Part shown: one piece after another, positions 48,916 to 57,917 of the stretch | How the letters are laid out: each line of letters begins with the position of its first letter | Numbering within the stretch: the first letter of the stretch is position 1 | Origin: an uncultured Sphingomonadaceae bacterium | GTDB lineage: Bacteria; Pseudomonadota; Alphaproteobacteria; Sphingomonadales; Sphingomonadaceae | Assembly: GCA_947497085.1 (NCBI GenBank) | Contig: CANMFE010000004.1 | Coordinates: 1-64,000, forward strand | Length of the DNA stretch: 64,000 nucleotides | Direction of reading: 5' to 3' | Notes under the pieces: model-generated | What the model saw: only the letters and a program-made list of their open reading frames with translations | What the model was told of the DNA's origin: nothing | Databases searched by the model: none | Translations under genes and position numbers: made by a program

Positions 48916-49341
48916 ATGCGTCATAGAATGAAGGGCCGCCGGATGCAGCGGACCAGCTCACACCGTCAGGCACTGCTGAAAAACATGTCAGCCAACCTGA
49001 TCAAGCATGAGCAGATCAAGACAACCCTGCCAAAAGCCAAGGAACTGCGTCCTTACGTGGAAAAACTGGTGACACTGGCGAAAAAAGGCGGCCTGTCAAA
49101 CCGCCGTCTGGCCATGTCTCGCCTGATGGATGAGACACAGTTGAAAAAACTGTTCGACGTGATGGCAGAGCGTTATGCTGACCGTAATGGTGGCTACACA
49201 CGCATCATCAAGGCCGGTTTCCGCGGCTCTGATGCGGCACCTATGGCCATTATCGAATTTGTGGATCGTGACGAAGACGCCAAGGGCCTGGATAGCGGTC
49301 CTGTCCAGAGCTTCGACGAAGAAGAATTTGCTGACGCATAA
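48916..49341 (+). CDS. rplQ: 50S ribosomal protein L17
   Basis: The N-terminus [20 protein letters not shown] is cut here to its 20-residue core; the sequence continues with the L17 pattern to [20 protein letters not shown]. At 141 residues it carries an acidic C-terminal extension (ending FDEEEFADA) beyond the ~120-residue core, as in many alphaproteobacteria. A separate promoter may lie between the family I hairpin and the start, but none is clear. A strong terminator follows. Confidence 0.98.
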   Translation: MRHRMKGRRMQRTSSHRQALLKNMSANLIKHEQIKTTLPKAKELRPYVEKLVTLAKKGGLSNRRLAMSRLMDETQLKKLFDVMAERYADRNGGYTRIIKAGFRGSDAAPMAIIEFVDRDEDAKGLDSGPVQSFDEEEFADA

Positions 49342-49363
49342 GTCTCTTCAGCAATAACCATAG

Positions 49364-49401
49364 AAAAAGGGCAGGAAATCCGCAGATTTCCTGCCCTTTT
49401 T
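49364..49401 (+). terminator. Rho-independent terminator after rplQ
   Basis: A perfect 17-base stem (49364-49380 with 49385-49401) around the loop CGCA ends in a T-run. It closes the ribosomal protein/rpoA operon. Confidence 0.95.
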
Positions 49402-49506
49402 CTATTCGGACCCGATGTGCAGTATGCACTTTACGCGAACTTGCCAAAAGCGCATCCCATGCTAGTCTGCATGGCTTCGATACATTATTGCTGAAAGGCA
49501 CAATTC

Positions 49507-51702
49507 ATGCGCATCTCTACACTTACCCTATTGCTTGGAACCATATCCATGACAGCCACTGCTCCTGCCCTTGCCAAACATCATGAAGAAAAGGCCGGCA
49601 TGCTTTCCTATCCGGAAACGGAAACAGTCGATGTGGTTGATCCGCAATTCGGTGTAGATGTAAAGGACCCGTACCGCTGGCTGGAAGATGACGTGCGCGT
49701 CAATTCCAAAGTTGCAGAATGGGTCAAGGCGCAGAACAAGGTGGCTGATGCCTATCTGGATACTCTGCCGGGCCGTGAGGCGCTGGCGGAGCGTATGAAA
49801 GAGCTGTTTGATTACGAACGTTTCGGCCTGCCGACCGCGCGTGGTGACCGGTATTTCTATACCCGCAATGACGGCCTGCAAAATCAGTCGGTCCTTTTTG
49901 TGCGTGACGGATTGGACGGAGAAGGCCGGGTGCTGGTGGATCCCAATGCCTGGGCGGACGATGGCGCAACCGCGCTTGCGGGTTGGGTACCATCGGACGA
50001 TGGGTCAAAACTGCTCTATGCCATTCAGGATGGTGGATCAGACTGGCGCACGGTAAAGGTGCTCGATGTCACCAGCGGCAAAGTCATGGATGACACGGTC
50101 GAGTGGATGAAGTTTTCCGGGCTCAGCTGGGTCGGCAATGACGGGTTTTTATATTCGCGTTTCCCCGAGCCGGAGGAAGGCGCCGAATTCCAGTCACTGA
50201 ATAAAGACCACGCTGTATATTACCACAAGCTGGGTACGGCGCAGTCAGAAGACAGGCTGGTTTACGCCACACCTGACAGGCCGGACCTGAACAATACGGC
50301 TGAGGTGACATCTGACAATAAATGGGTGGTGGTGACATCATCATCAGGCACCGATGAAAAATATGAAATCACCGTGATGGACATTGGCAGCGGCGATTGG
50401 AACCCGCGCAAGCTCATCACCGGCTTTGACAATGCATGGGAATTGATCGACGGGATCGGCGATACGCTCTATTTCCGTACTGACAAGGATGCGCCGCGCC
50501 AGCGGATCGTCACATTCGACATGTCTGCAAGTGATCCGCAGCCGGTGGAAATTGTCGCGCAGCGTGAAGCCACGTTGTCCGGGGCGTCGATTGTCGGCGA
50601 CAGGCTGATTGTCACTTATATGGAGGATGCCAAATCGCTTGCCGAGATGCTGTCGCTTGATGGCAAGAAAACCGGAACGATCAACCTGAACGGTATTGGC
50701 ACGGCTGGCGGTTTTGGCGGCAAGCCGGGCAATAGCGAGACATTTTACGCCTTTACCAACTTCACCCAGCCAGGGGCGGTGTACCGGCTGGATACTGCGA
50801 CAGGCAAAAGCACCGTTTTTGCAAAGCCGGAGCTGGCGTTCGACCCGGATGATTACGTGACTACGCAGAAATTCTATCCGTCAAAAGACGGTACGAAAAT
50901 TCCGATGTTTATCGTGCATCGCAAGGATATCGACCTGACAGATGGCGCGCCGACACTGCTTTATGGCTATGGCGGTTTCAACATTTCGCTGACACCATCC
51001 TATTCGCCCACCAAAATGGCGTGGATTGACGCGGGCGGCGTCTATGCCATGGCCAACCTGCGCGGTGGGGGTGAATATGGCAAGGACTGGCATGATGCCG
51101 GGCGGCTCCAGAATAAACAGAATGTGTTTGATGATTTTGCGGCGGCTGCGGAATATCTGATTGCCGAGGGTATCAGCGCAAAGGGCAAAATCGCGATTGA
51201 AGGACGTTCCAATGGCGGTCTTTTGGTTGGCGCGAGTGTCAATCAGCGCCCTGACCTGTTCGCGGCGGGCCATGCGGCGGTCGGTGTGATGGACATGTTG
51301 CGTTTCGACCGGTTTACCGCCGGACGTTACTGGGTGGATGATTATGGTTACCCGAACAAGGAGCAGGATTTCAGGAAACTGCTCAGCTATTCGCCCTATC
51401 ACAATATCCGTTCCGGGGTGGAATATCCGGCGGTGATCGTGTCGACCGCTGACACCGATGACCGTGTGGTGCCGGGGCACAGTTTCAAATATACCGCCGC
51501 GCTGCAGGCTGCGGATACGGGGAATAAACCCAAAATCATTCGCATCGAAACCCGCGCCGGCCATGGCAGCGGTAAGCCGACTGACAAGATTATTGAGGAA
51601 TATAGCGATATCTACGCCTTCCTTGCGCACTGGACAGGACTTGAGGTGGAGGACGCTGCAGAAGAGGAAGAGTTCACCCGGGAGAATATGCAGGGGGACT
51701 GA
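49507..51702 (+). CDS. Prolyl oligopeptidase family serine peptidase (S9A), exported
   Basis: A signal peptide (about 1-24, ending APALAK) is followed by the S9A N-terminal helix region with VKDPYRWLEDD, a seven-bladed propeller domain, and the catalytic alpha/beta hydrolase domain. The triad is visible as Ser in GRSNGG (about 568), Asp in TADTDDRVVPGH (about 652) and His in AGHGSGKP (about 686). It cleaves short peptides after proline, presumably in the periplasm. The acidic C-terminal tail (VEDAAEEEEFTRENMQGD) is an extension beyond the catalytic domain. Confidence 0.95.
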   Translation: MRISTLTLLLGTISMTATAPALAKHHEEKAGMLSYPETETVDVVDPQFGVDVKDPYRWLEDDVRVNSKVAEWVKAQNKVADAYLDTLPGREALAERMKELFDYERFGLPTARGDRYFYTRNDGLQNQSVLFVRDGLDGEGRVLVDPNAWADDGATALAGWVPSDDGSKLLYAIQDGGSDWRTVKVLDVTSGKVMDDTVEWMKFSGLSWVGNDGFLYSRFPEPEEGAEFQSLNKDHAVYYHKLGTAQSEDRLVYATPDRPDLNNTAEVTSDNKWVVVTSSSGTDEKYEITVMDIGSGDWNPRKLITGFDNAWELIDGIGDTLYFRTDKDAPRQRIVTFDMSASDPQPVEIVAQREATLSGASIVGDRLIVTYMEDAKSLAEMLSLDGKKTGTINLNGIGTAGGFGGKPGNSETFYAFTNFTQPGAVYRLDTATGKSTVFAKPELAFDPDDYVTTQKFYPSKDGTKIPMFIVHRKDIDLTDGAPTLLYGYGGFNISLTPSYSPTKMAWIDAGGVYAMANLRGGGEYGKDWHDAGRLQNKQNVFDDFAAAAEYLIAEGISAKGKIAIEGRSNGGLLVGASVNQRPDLFAAGHAAVGVMDMLRFDRFTAGRYWVDDYGYPNKEQDFRKLLSYSPYHNIRSGVEYPAVIVSTADTDDRVVPGHSFKYTAALQAADTGNKPKIIRIETRAGHGSGKPTDKIIEEYSDIYAFLAHWTGLEVEDAAEEEEFTRENMQGD

Positions 51703-52099
51703 CGTTCTTTACCTGTACTGATAACCATTTTCGTGCACGGCATGGACCGGGATATGCTGTGAGCAACCAGAATTGCTTAGATTGTCCATGCCTAATATCC
51801 TGCCGGAATTTGCCATCGCCAATCCGCTGCGAGGGCAGGGGATTAATGTGCGTACAGGCATGACTATTGTGGCTTTTGGAATATTATTTCCTGCCCAGTT
51901 TCCCATATTCAACAGGGCGAACTTTTATTAACGCATAAAATCAATCCCTTAACTCAACATTCTTTTTGTTCATAAAAATATATAGTTTTCTGAACAAAAC
52001 CTGTCGCCAGGGTTCAGTGAGAGGTCACGGCGAATCACCTATATCTGTTCTTGCAAGCTCGGAAATGGTTCTGGGCAGCGACAAGAAAGGACTAGCGTG
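51703..52099. other. Spacer between the S9A peptidase and the Arg/Tyr-rich paralogs
   Basis: No firm gene. The only plus-strand ORF of note is 51788-51931 (47 residues, hydrophobic centre), without a ribosome binding site. The A+T-rich half near 51960-52010 contains GTTCAT and TGAAC in opposite orientation and probably holds the promoter of the next gene. Confidence 0.5.
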
Positions 52100-52663
52100 A
52101 TGAAAAAGTTGAAACAAGCACTTGTCGGAACCGCTGCCGCTGCTGCGATGGCTGTTTCCGCAACTCCGGCGGTTGCGAAAGACCGTTATGATGATGGAAT
52201 TGATGCGGGCGATGTGATTGCCGGTGCACTGATAATCGGCGGAATTGCCGCGATTGCCAGTGCGGCAAGCAAGAAAGACCGTTACGGCTATAATGACCGT
52301 GATTACCGTTATGACAATAATAGGCGTTACAAGCGCGGTGATTATTACCGGGGTGACCGTTATCGCGGCGACCGGTACCGTGATGACTATCGTTATGATC
52401 GTGCCGGCTACCGTTACGATTACGATATCAGCCCGCGTCGTGCAGTTAAAAAATGTATCCGCGCCGTGGAGCGGCACTTGCGCCGCCACCGTGCCGATGT
52501 AACCCAGATCCGCGATGTGGACCGCACACGCTACGGTTACCGCGTAAAGGGTAATGTGGTATTGCAGACCGGTTACAATGATGACCGCGGCAGGTTCACC
52601 TGCGTAGCAAATGGTCAGGGCCGCCCGAGCCTGAGGTTCAAGGGTCTGTGGAACGACCGGTAA
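52100..52663 (+). CDS. Exported Arg/Tyr/Asp-rich protein, paralog 1
   Basis: This 187-residue protein has an N-terminal signal peptide (ending ATPAVA) and then DAGDVIAGALIIGGIAAIA (36-54), a glycine-rich hydrophobic segment. A low-complexity region of Arg, Tyr and Asp follows, including RGDRYRGDRYRDD. The C-terminal domain has two cysteines (in KKCIRAVERHL and RFTCVANG) that could pair. The same architecture recurs in the next gene. It is presumably an envelope or surface protein; function unknown. The ATG at 52100 follows AAAGGA; a GTG directly before it is an alternative. Confidence 0.83.
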   Translation: MKKLKQALVGTAAAAAMAVSATPAVAKDRYDDGIDAGDVIAGALIIGGIAAIASAASKKDRYGYNDRDYRYDNNRRYKRGDYYRGDRYRGDRYRDDYRYDRAGYRYDYDISPRRAVKKCIRAVERHLRRHRADVTQIRDVDRTRYGYRVKGNVVLQTGYNDDRGRFTCVANGQGRPSLRFKGLWNDR

Positions 52664-52783
52664 TGCGACAAGCATGTAAACACATGTAACGCAGCAAGGC
52701 GGTTCAGACTGGTGACAGGCTGAACCGTCTAGCCATGTTCCATAAAGAGCGGGGATTCCCGCAACAATTGAAGGGAAACCCTA

Positions 52784-53380
52784 ATGAAACAGCCAAAACT
52801 ATTTGCAGGGGCCAGTGTTGCCATTGCCATGACGCTGTCATCACTGACGCCGGCCATGGCCGCACCGGTTATGGAGCCACTACCCGCACCCGTTAGCCAT
52901 AATGCAGGGCTTGATGATCTAAGCTGGTCACCAGCTGACGAGACAGCCGAACGTCATCGCCGGTATAAACGTTACCGCCATTATCGCCATCGCCGCCACC
53001 GTGTCGATGCAGGCGATATCATTGCAGGCGTGCTGATATTGGGCGGAATTGCCGCCGTGGCGGATGCAGCGAAGAAAAGTCGGGATCGCAACCGTGACCG
53101 CGATTACCGCTATGAACCCAACCAGCGCTATCCCGAGCAGCGGAGCCAAAGCAACGAGCTGAATGCTGCCGCCGATCAATGCGCCTATGCCGCTGAAGAA
53201 CGCGGCGGCCGCGATGCGCGTGTACAGCGTATCGATAAGGTAGAGCGTGACGGCAATGGCTGGATGGTTGAAGGTACTATTTCAACACGCAGCGGCAGCG
53301 ATAGTTTCAAATGTGGTGTGACCAATGGCCGCATCGATTATGTCCAGATCGACGGTGATGGAAGCTATCGCGACGATTAA
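52784..53380 (+). CDS. Exported Arg/Tyr/His-rich protein, paralog 2
   Basis: A tandem relative of the preceding gene (198 residues). It has a signal peptide ending TPAMAA and a His/Arg/Tyr-rich stretch (RYKRYRHYRHRRHR) before the shared DAGDIIAGVLILGGIAAVA segment (76-94). An Arg/Asp/Tyr linker follows, and the C-terminal domain again has two cysteines (DQCAYAAEE and SFKCGVTNG). In this copy the basic cluster lies before rather than after the hydrophobic segment. It follows its paralog by 120 bases and is convergent with the PepSY gene. Function unknown. Confidence 0.83.
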   Translation: MKQPKLFAGASVAIAMTLSSLTPAMAAPVMEPLPAPVSHNAGLDDLSWSPADETAERHRRYKRYRHYRHRRHRVDAGDIIAGVLILGGIAAVADAAKKSRDRNRDRDYRYEPNQRYPEQRSQSNELNAAADQCAYAAEERGGRDARVQRIDKVERDGNGWMVEGTISTRSGSDSFKCGVTNGRIDYVQIDGDGSYRDD

Positions 53381-54123
53381 TCACGCACAGCTTGTGGGGT
53401 GGGTGCCGTTTCCATGCTTGGAGACGGCACCTTTTTTTTGCTGCGCGATTTCCTTTTACGGAACAGCAGGATGGAGCCGAATAAAGTACCGATAAGCGCC
53501 AGCGCTGCAAACAGGATCAATATGGGATGGCTGGTATCCTCACGCTTTTGCAGGTCCATGATATGCAAGCCCCACATAAAATCAAAGGCGCGCCATAATC
53601 CGGTGCGTGTCGCCAGCGTTTCCCCGCTTTCGGCATCAATATAGATATGTGTGCCATCCCCGAAAACGGCCTGCCATGCGGGACGCCCACGTCGCAGCTC
53701 AAGCGGATTCGCGTCTGCCGCAAAATGGGTTACACCCTTTAGGGCGGCCTCACCGGCATAGGCATTTTGTGCAAAGGCAGATGCCTTGATAGCGGTCAGC
53801 GGCGGTAAAATGTCACCGGTTTTGCCGGATGCGCGTTTTTTGTCACCATCCTGGAAAGTGATGATCCATACAGGGCCATCCGGCTGCTGGACAAGATTGG
53901 CGCTGATTATAGCACGACCTTGCAGGCTGGGCGGGGCGACGGGGTTAAATGGTACGATGGCGGCGGGCGGCGCTTTCAGATGGTTGCCGCGAATCTTTTC
54001 GATAGGCTGTGATACCATGAACAGCCCGCTGATGGTCCACAGCAGTAACGGAATACCGATCAGCCAGCCAAGCCAGATATGCAGCCGGGCTGTCGTCATG
54101 AAAAAACGGCGGCTAGTCTTCAT
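53377..54123 (-). CDS. PepSY domain-containing membrane protein
   Basis: A 248-residue protein with an N-terminal membrane helix (LHIWLGWLIGIPLLLWTISG) and a C-terminal one (ILILFAALALIGTLFGSILL). Between them lies a periplasmic PepSY region with AFGDGTHIYIDAESGE-like beta sequence. The HIWLGW..G motif with its histidine is typical of PepSY-associated TM proteins, some of which work in iron reduction or uptake. The start at 54123 overlaps the end of the TRIC gene by 11 bases, so the two are co-translated. An in-frame start 126 bases upstream lies inside the TRIC gene and is rejected. Confidence 0.87.
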   Translation of the reverse strand: MKTSRRFFMTTARLHIWLGWLIGIPLLLWTISGLFMVSQPIEKIRGNHLKAPPAAIVPFNPVAPPSLQGRAIISANLVQQPDGPVWIITFQDGDKKRASGKTGDILPPLTAIKASAFAQNAYAGEAALKGVTHFAADANPLELRRGRPAWQAVFGDGTHIYIDAESGETLATRTGLWRAFDFMWGLHIMDLQKREDTSHPILILFAALALIGTLFGSILLFRKRKSRSKKKVPSPSMETAPTPQAVRD

Positions 54124-54763
54124 TTCGGCCCCGATAGGTTGGCAGTCCAAGCTTGTACTGGATAGCGGCGCCGCGCAACGCAAAGCCGGCAAGCGCCGAT
54201 ATAATCGCGGCAACAGGCGTTGCGATACCCACAAGTGAAAGAATGACAAACATGGTCGCGGCTAACGCAGCGGCGGTTACATAAAGCTCGGGCCGCATCA
54301 AGATGGATGGTTCACCAGCCAGTACATCACGGATGATACCGCCGACACAGGCAGTTATGACGCCCATCATCATCGCGGGCAGGGGATGCACGCCATATTC
54401 CATTGATTTTGCCGCCCCGAACACGGCATAGGCGGCAAGCCCGGCGGCATCGAGCCAGTCGAGCATTTTCCCCTTCCACCAGCTCTGCGGTGTGAGCCAG
54501 ACAAGCAATACGACGATCAGTACGGCCATGGGCACCATGGCATCTTGTATCCAGAATACCGGCGCACCGATCAACAGATCGCGGATCGTACCGCCGCCCA
54601 CGCCCGTCACCAGCGCGAAAAAGGCGAATGTCACCAAAGTCTGCCCCTTGCGTGCCGCCGCCAGCGCGCCCGTGGCGGCAAACACAGCAATGCCGAAGAG
54701 ATCCAGCGCATTGAGCATCGGTCCGATAATAATCTCGGGCGGGGGCAATATCGGATTGGTCAT
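54113..54763 (-). CDS. TRIC-type (UPF0126) cation channel family protein
   Basis: This 216-residue membrane protein has about seven helices and an internal duplication: GVGGGTIRDLL in the first half and CVGGIIRDVLAGE in the second. Such paired GG..RD motifs mark the bacterial TRIC/YicG family of trimeric cation channels. A family II palindromic element lies just upstream of its start, between it and lpdA. It overlaps the PepSY gene by 11 bases. Confidence 0.92.
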   Translation of the reverse strand: MTNPILPPPEIIIGPMLNALDLFGIAVFAATGALAAARKGQTLVTFAFFALVTGVGGGTIRDLLIGAPVFWIQDAMVPMAVLIVVLLVWLTPQSWWKGKMLDWLDAAGLAAYAVFGAAKSMEYGVHPLPAMMMGVITACVGGIIRDVLAGEPSILMRPELYVTAAALAATMFVILSLVGIATPVAAIISALAGFALRGAAIQYKLGLPTYRGRNED

Positions 54764-54771
54764 AAATTCCG

Positions 54772-54852
54772 TATTCCTGCGAAAGCTGGAATCCAGAGCT
54801 GCTATTCGTACCCTGTACTATCCTGCCGTGGACTCCTGCGTTCGCAGGAGCA
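54772..54852. repeat. Family II palindromic element, short copy B
   Basis: The left end TATTCCTGCGAAAGCTGGAA is followed by about 35 unrelated bases and the right hairpin ACTCCTGCGTTCGCAGGAGCA. Ends and orientation match copy A and copy C. It begins 9 bases before the TRIC start (minus strand) and ends 8 bases from the lpdA stop. Confidence 0.85.
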
Positions 54853-54860
54853 TAATATAA

Positions 54861-56276
54861 TCAGATATGGATTGGCTTGCCCTGTACCGCCATTGCTGCT
54901 TCTTTCACCGCTTCGCTGTGCGTCGGGTGGGCGTGGCAGGTATAGGCGATATCTTCTGATGTCGCGCCAAATTCCATCGCCTGAGCGGCCTGGGCGATCA
55001 TCGTGCCAGCGACCGAAGCAATGCACCACACGCCCAGCACGCGGTCACTCTCGGCATCGGCCACAACCTTCACGAAACCGTCCGGTTCATGGTTGGTTTT
55101 GGCGCGGCTGTTGGCCATCATCGGGAACTTGCCAACCTTGACCTTGGTCTTGTCGCCGCCGGCTTTTTCAATGGCTTCTTCCGTGGTGAGGCCGACACCG
55201 GCGAATTCAGGCAAGGTATAGACCACGCCGGGAATGATGTCGTGATTTACGATACCGGTCTGGCCGGCGATATTTTCCGCACAGGCAATGCCTTCGTCCT
55301 CGGCTTTATGCGCCAGCATTGGGCCCGGTACGACGTCGCCGATCGCCCACACGCCGTCAACCGTGGTGCGGAAATCATGATCGGTTTCGATCTGGCCGCG
55401 CTGGTTTGTTTCGAGGCCGATATTTTCAAGGCCGAGACCTTCAGTGTTGGGCCTGCGTCCGATCGAGACGAGCACGCAATCTGCTTCCAGCGTTTCTTCA
55501 TCGCCGCCTGCTGCAGGTTCCAGCGTTAGTGTGGCCTTCTTGCCCTTGACTGTACAGCCGGTGACCTTGGTCTTCAGCTTGAGTTCCATGCCCTGTTTCT
55601 TGAATATCTTGGCCGCTTCCTTGCGCACGTCGCCGTCCATGCCGGGGAGCAGTTGGTCGAGGAATTCGACCACGGTTACTTGGGCGCCCAGGCGGTTCCA
55701 GACGGAACCCAGTTCCAGCCCGATCACTCCGCCGCCGATAACGACCATTTTCTTGGGCACTTTCTTCAGTTCCAGTGCGCCGGTGGAATCGACCACCACC
55801 TGCTTGTCATTGTCGACCTCGACACCCGGCAAGGGGGTAACCGAAGACCCTGTGGCGATGATGATGTTCTTTGCGCTGACGGTTTCGTCTCCAACCTTCA
55901 CCGTGCGCGCGTCCTGAAAAGTGGCAAGCCCCTTTTTCCAGTCAATCTTGTTTTTCTTGAACAGGAATTCAATGCCTTTGGTCAGACCGTCAACTGCGTC
56001 GGTCCGCTGGCCATGCATGGCAGTTAGGTTGAGCTTGGGGTTCACCTCGATACCCATGCTTTCCATCGCACCGTTCGCGGCCGCGTCGTAATATTCGGAT
56101 GCGTGCAGCATCGCCTTGGAAGGAATACAGCCGACATTGAGGCATGTCCCGCCCAGCGTTTCCCGGCTTTCCGCACATGCGGTTTTCAGCCCCAACTGCG
56201 CGGCGCGGATCGCGGCGACATAGCCGCCTGGGCCAGCACCAATTACCAGAACATCATAATCAAAATTATCGGTCAT
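54861..56276 (-). CDS. lpdA: Dihydrolipoyl dehydrogenase
   Basis: This FAD enzyme reoxidises lipoyl groups of 2-oxo acid dehydrogenase complexes, transferring electrons to NAD+. FAD-binding GAGPGGY lies at 13-19, the redox cysteines are 45 and 50 in GGTCLNVGCIPSK, and a second nucleotide site is GGGVIGLELGSVW. The C-terminal catalytic CHAHPTHSEA is present. It lies downstream of odhB and sucA and most likely serves 2-oxoglutarate dehydrogenase. Unusually, it is bracketed by two family II elements in the same orientation (54772-54852 and 56293-56663). Confidence 0.96.
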   Translation of the reverse strand: MTDNFDYDVLVIGAGPGGYVAAIRAAQLGLKTACAESRETLGGTCLNVGCIPSKAMLHASEYYDAAANGAMESMGIEVNPKLNLTAMHGQRTDAVDGLTKGIEFLFKKNKIDWKKGLATFQDARTVKVGDETVSAKNIIIATGSSVTPLPGVEVDNDKQVVVDSTGALELKKVPKKMVVIGGGVIGLELGSVWNRLGAQVTVVEFLDQLLPGMDGDVRKEAAKIFKKQGMELKLKTKVTGCTVKGKKATLTLEPAAGGDEETLEADCVLVSIGRRPNTEGLGLENIGLETNQRGQIETDHDFRTTVDGVWAIGDVVPGPMLAHKAEDEGIACAENIAGQTGIVNHDIIPGVVYTLPEFAGVGLTTEEAIEKAGGDKTKVKVGKFPMMANSRAKTNHEPDGFVKVVADAESDRVLGVWCIASVAGTMIAQAAQAMEFGATSEDIAYTCHAHPTHSEAVKEAAMAVQGKPIHI

Positions 56277-56292
56277 AATCTTTCTTCCTTTG

Positions 56293-56663
56293 TATTCCTG
56301 CGAAAGCAGGAATCCAGAGCGTATTAAAATAGGGTCTCAAACAAATCTTTCCATTGCGGATTATGTTTTTCAATCAACTCTATCTTCCACGCTCTCTTCC
56401 ATTTTTTCATTTGCAGTTCACGATACCGCGCCTCTTGCAGGTCATCATATTGTTCAAACCAGACTAGCAATACGCATCCATTATCCTTGGAGAAACCTTC
56501 TACCAAACTGTTACGGTGTTGATATATCCGCTGTTCAATATTGCTGGTCACGCCAAGATATAGAGTGCCGTTTCGCTTATTGGTCATCAGATATACAAAG
56601 CCGTTTTTAATCCGTTTCTCCGTTATCGTTTGGACGCCCTAGGCTCCTGCTTTCGCAGGAGCA
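56293..56663. mobile_element. Family II element, long copy C carrying a GIY-YIG ORF
   Basis: The left end TATTCCTGCGAAAGCAGGAA and right end GCTCCTGCTTTCGCAGGAGC are each perfect hairpins whose loops read GAAA on one strand or the other, and they are inverted relative to one another. Between them lies a single minus-strand GIY-YIG ORF that nearly fills the interior. The ends match short copies A and B, which lack the ORF. No target-site duplication is evident. Confidence 0.7.
56324..56626 (-). CDS. Small GIY-YIG nuclease-like protein, start codon abnormal
   Basis: GIY-YIG endonuclease-like protein of about 100 residues. The signature is read as VYL (frame position before the first ATG) and LYLGV, with conserved QRIYQHR and the C-terminal LQMKKWKRAWKIELIEKHNP characteristic of this family. 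The first ATG in frame (56587) lies after VYL and would remove half of the motif. Reading back to a TAG at 56654-56652, no ATG, GTG or TTG is found; an ATA at 56626 is the most likely former or non-standard start (ATA ACG GAG AAA). The product is therefore either decaying or initiated unusually. It lies within a palindromic element between odhB and lpdA. Confidence 0.75.
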   Translation of the reverse strand: MTEKRIKNGFVYLMTNKRNGTLYLGVTSNIEQRIYQHRNSLVEGFSKDNGCVLLVWFEQYDDLQEARYRELQMKKWKRAWKIELIEKHNPQWKDLFETLF

Positions 56664-56680
56664 CAATTTTATTCAAAAAC

Positions 56681-57910
56681 TTACAAATCAATCAACAGCC
56701 GTGTGGGGTCTTCGATCGCTTCCTTGATGCGGACGAGGAAGGTTACGGCTTCGCGCCCGTCAATCAGGCGGTGGTCATAGCTGAGCGCGAGATACATCAT
56801 GGGGCGCGCTTCAATTGAGCCATCGGGCATGACGACCGCGCGCTTTTCAATGCGGTGCAGGCCGAGCACGGCTGACTGTGGCGGGTTGATAATCGGTGTC
56901 GACATCAGTGAGCCGAACACGCCGCCGTTTGAGATGGTGAAAGTGCCGCCCTGCATTTCTTCCATTTTCAGGCTGCCATCCTTGGCGCGGCGGCCAAAAT
57001 CGCCAATGGTGTTCTCGATATCGGCAAAGCTCATCTGCTCGGCATTGCGGATCACCGGTACGACCAGACCGTTAGGCGCGCTCACCGCGACCGAGATATC
57101 GACATAGTCGTGATAGACGATTTCCTTGTCATCAATCTGCGCATTGACCGAAGGCACATCTTTCAGAGCCAGGCATGCTGCTTTCGCAAAAAAGCCCATA
57201 AAGCCCAGACGGACACCGTGTTTCTTCTCGAACAGTTCCTTATACTTGGTGCGCGCTTCAATCACCGCAGTCATGTCGACGTCGTTGAAGGTGGTCAGCA
57301 GAGCTGCCGTATCCTGCGCGGATTTGAGCCGCTTGGCAATTGTCTGGCGCAGGCGTGTCATGCGCACGCGTTCTTCGCCGCGATTATTGGCGGGTGAAGA
57401 TACCACAGCCGCAGTATCGGAAGCGGCCGCAGGGGCGGGCGCGGCTTTGGCAGCTTTCGCGGCGTCCAGCACATCTTCCTTGGTCAACCGGCCATCGCGG
57501 CCCGTACCCTTGATGCTGCTGGGGTCCAATCCATGCTCGAGCACCAGGCGGCGCACCGCGGGCGACAGCGTGACCGGCGCATTATTCGCATCGGGCTGCT
57601 GCTCGACCTTGGTTTCCGTCTTGGTGGCTGTCTCTTCTGCTTTTGGAGCGGGTTTGGGCGCAGCCGCACCGCTGCCTTCCTCAATCGTTGCGATCAATGC
57701 GCCGACTTCGACATTGTCGCCTTCGGCAACCTTATGCTCGCCCAGAATGCCAGCGGCAGGGGCGGGGACCTCCACCGCCACCTTGTCGGTTTCCAGACTG
57801 ACAATAGGCTCGTCCATTTCAACCGCATCGCCCGGCTGTTTCAGCCATTCGCCAACGGTTGCCTCGGTAATCGATTCACCCAATGTGGGTACATTTACAT
57901 CAATGGCCAT
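56681..57910 (-). CDS. odhB: 2-oxoglutarate dehydrogenase E2 (dihydrolipoyl succinyltransferase)
   Basis: The E2 core of the 2-oxoglutarate dehydrogenase complex, 409 residues. The lipoyl domain carries Lys43 in [12 protein letters not shown]. An Ala/Pro/Lys-rich linker leads to a peripheral subunit-binding domain ([19 protein letters not shown]), and the catalytic domain ends with [13 protein letters not shown] containing the active-site histidine. The start at 57910 gives the conserved [14 protein letters not shown]. It begins seven bases after the sucA stop, so E1 and E2 are co-translated. Confidence 0.96.
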   Translation of the reverse strand: MAIDVNVPTLGESITEATVGEWLKQPGDAVEMDEPIVSLETDKVAVEVPAPAAGILGEHKVAEGDNVEVGALIATIEEGSGAAAPKPAPKAEETATKTETKVEQQPDANNAPVTLSPAVRRLVLEHGLDPSSIKGTGRDGRLTKEDVLDAAKAAKAAPAPAAASDTAAVVSSPANNRGEERVRMTRLRQTIAKRLKSAQDTAALLTTFNDVDMTAVIEARTKYKELFEKKHGVRLGFMGFFAKAACLALKDVPSVNAQIDDKEIVYHDYVDISVAVSAPNGLVVPVIRNAEQMSFADIENTIGDFGRRAKDGSLKMEEMQGGTFTISNGGVFGSLMSTPIINPPQSAVLGLHRIEKRAVVMPDGSIEARPMMYLALSYDHRLIDGREAVTFLVRIKEAIEDPTRLLIDL

Positions 57911-57917
57911 GATATTT

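Noticed and set aside
51788..51931. 47-residue plus-strand ORF after the S9A peptidase gene.
   Set aside because: No ribosome binding site and no recognisable family; too short to support.
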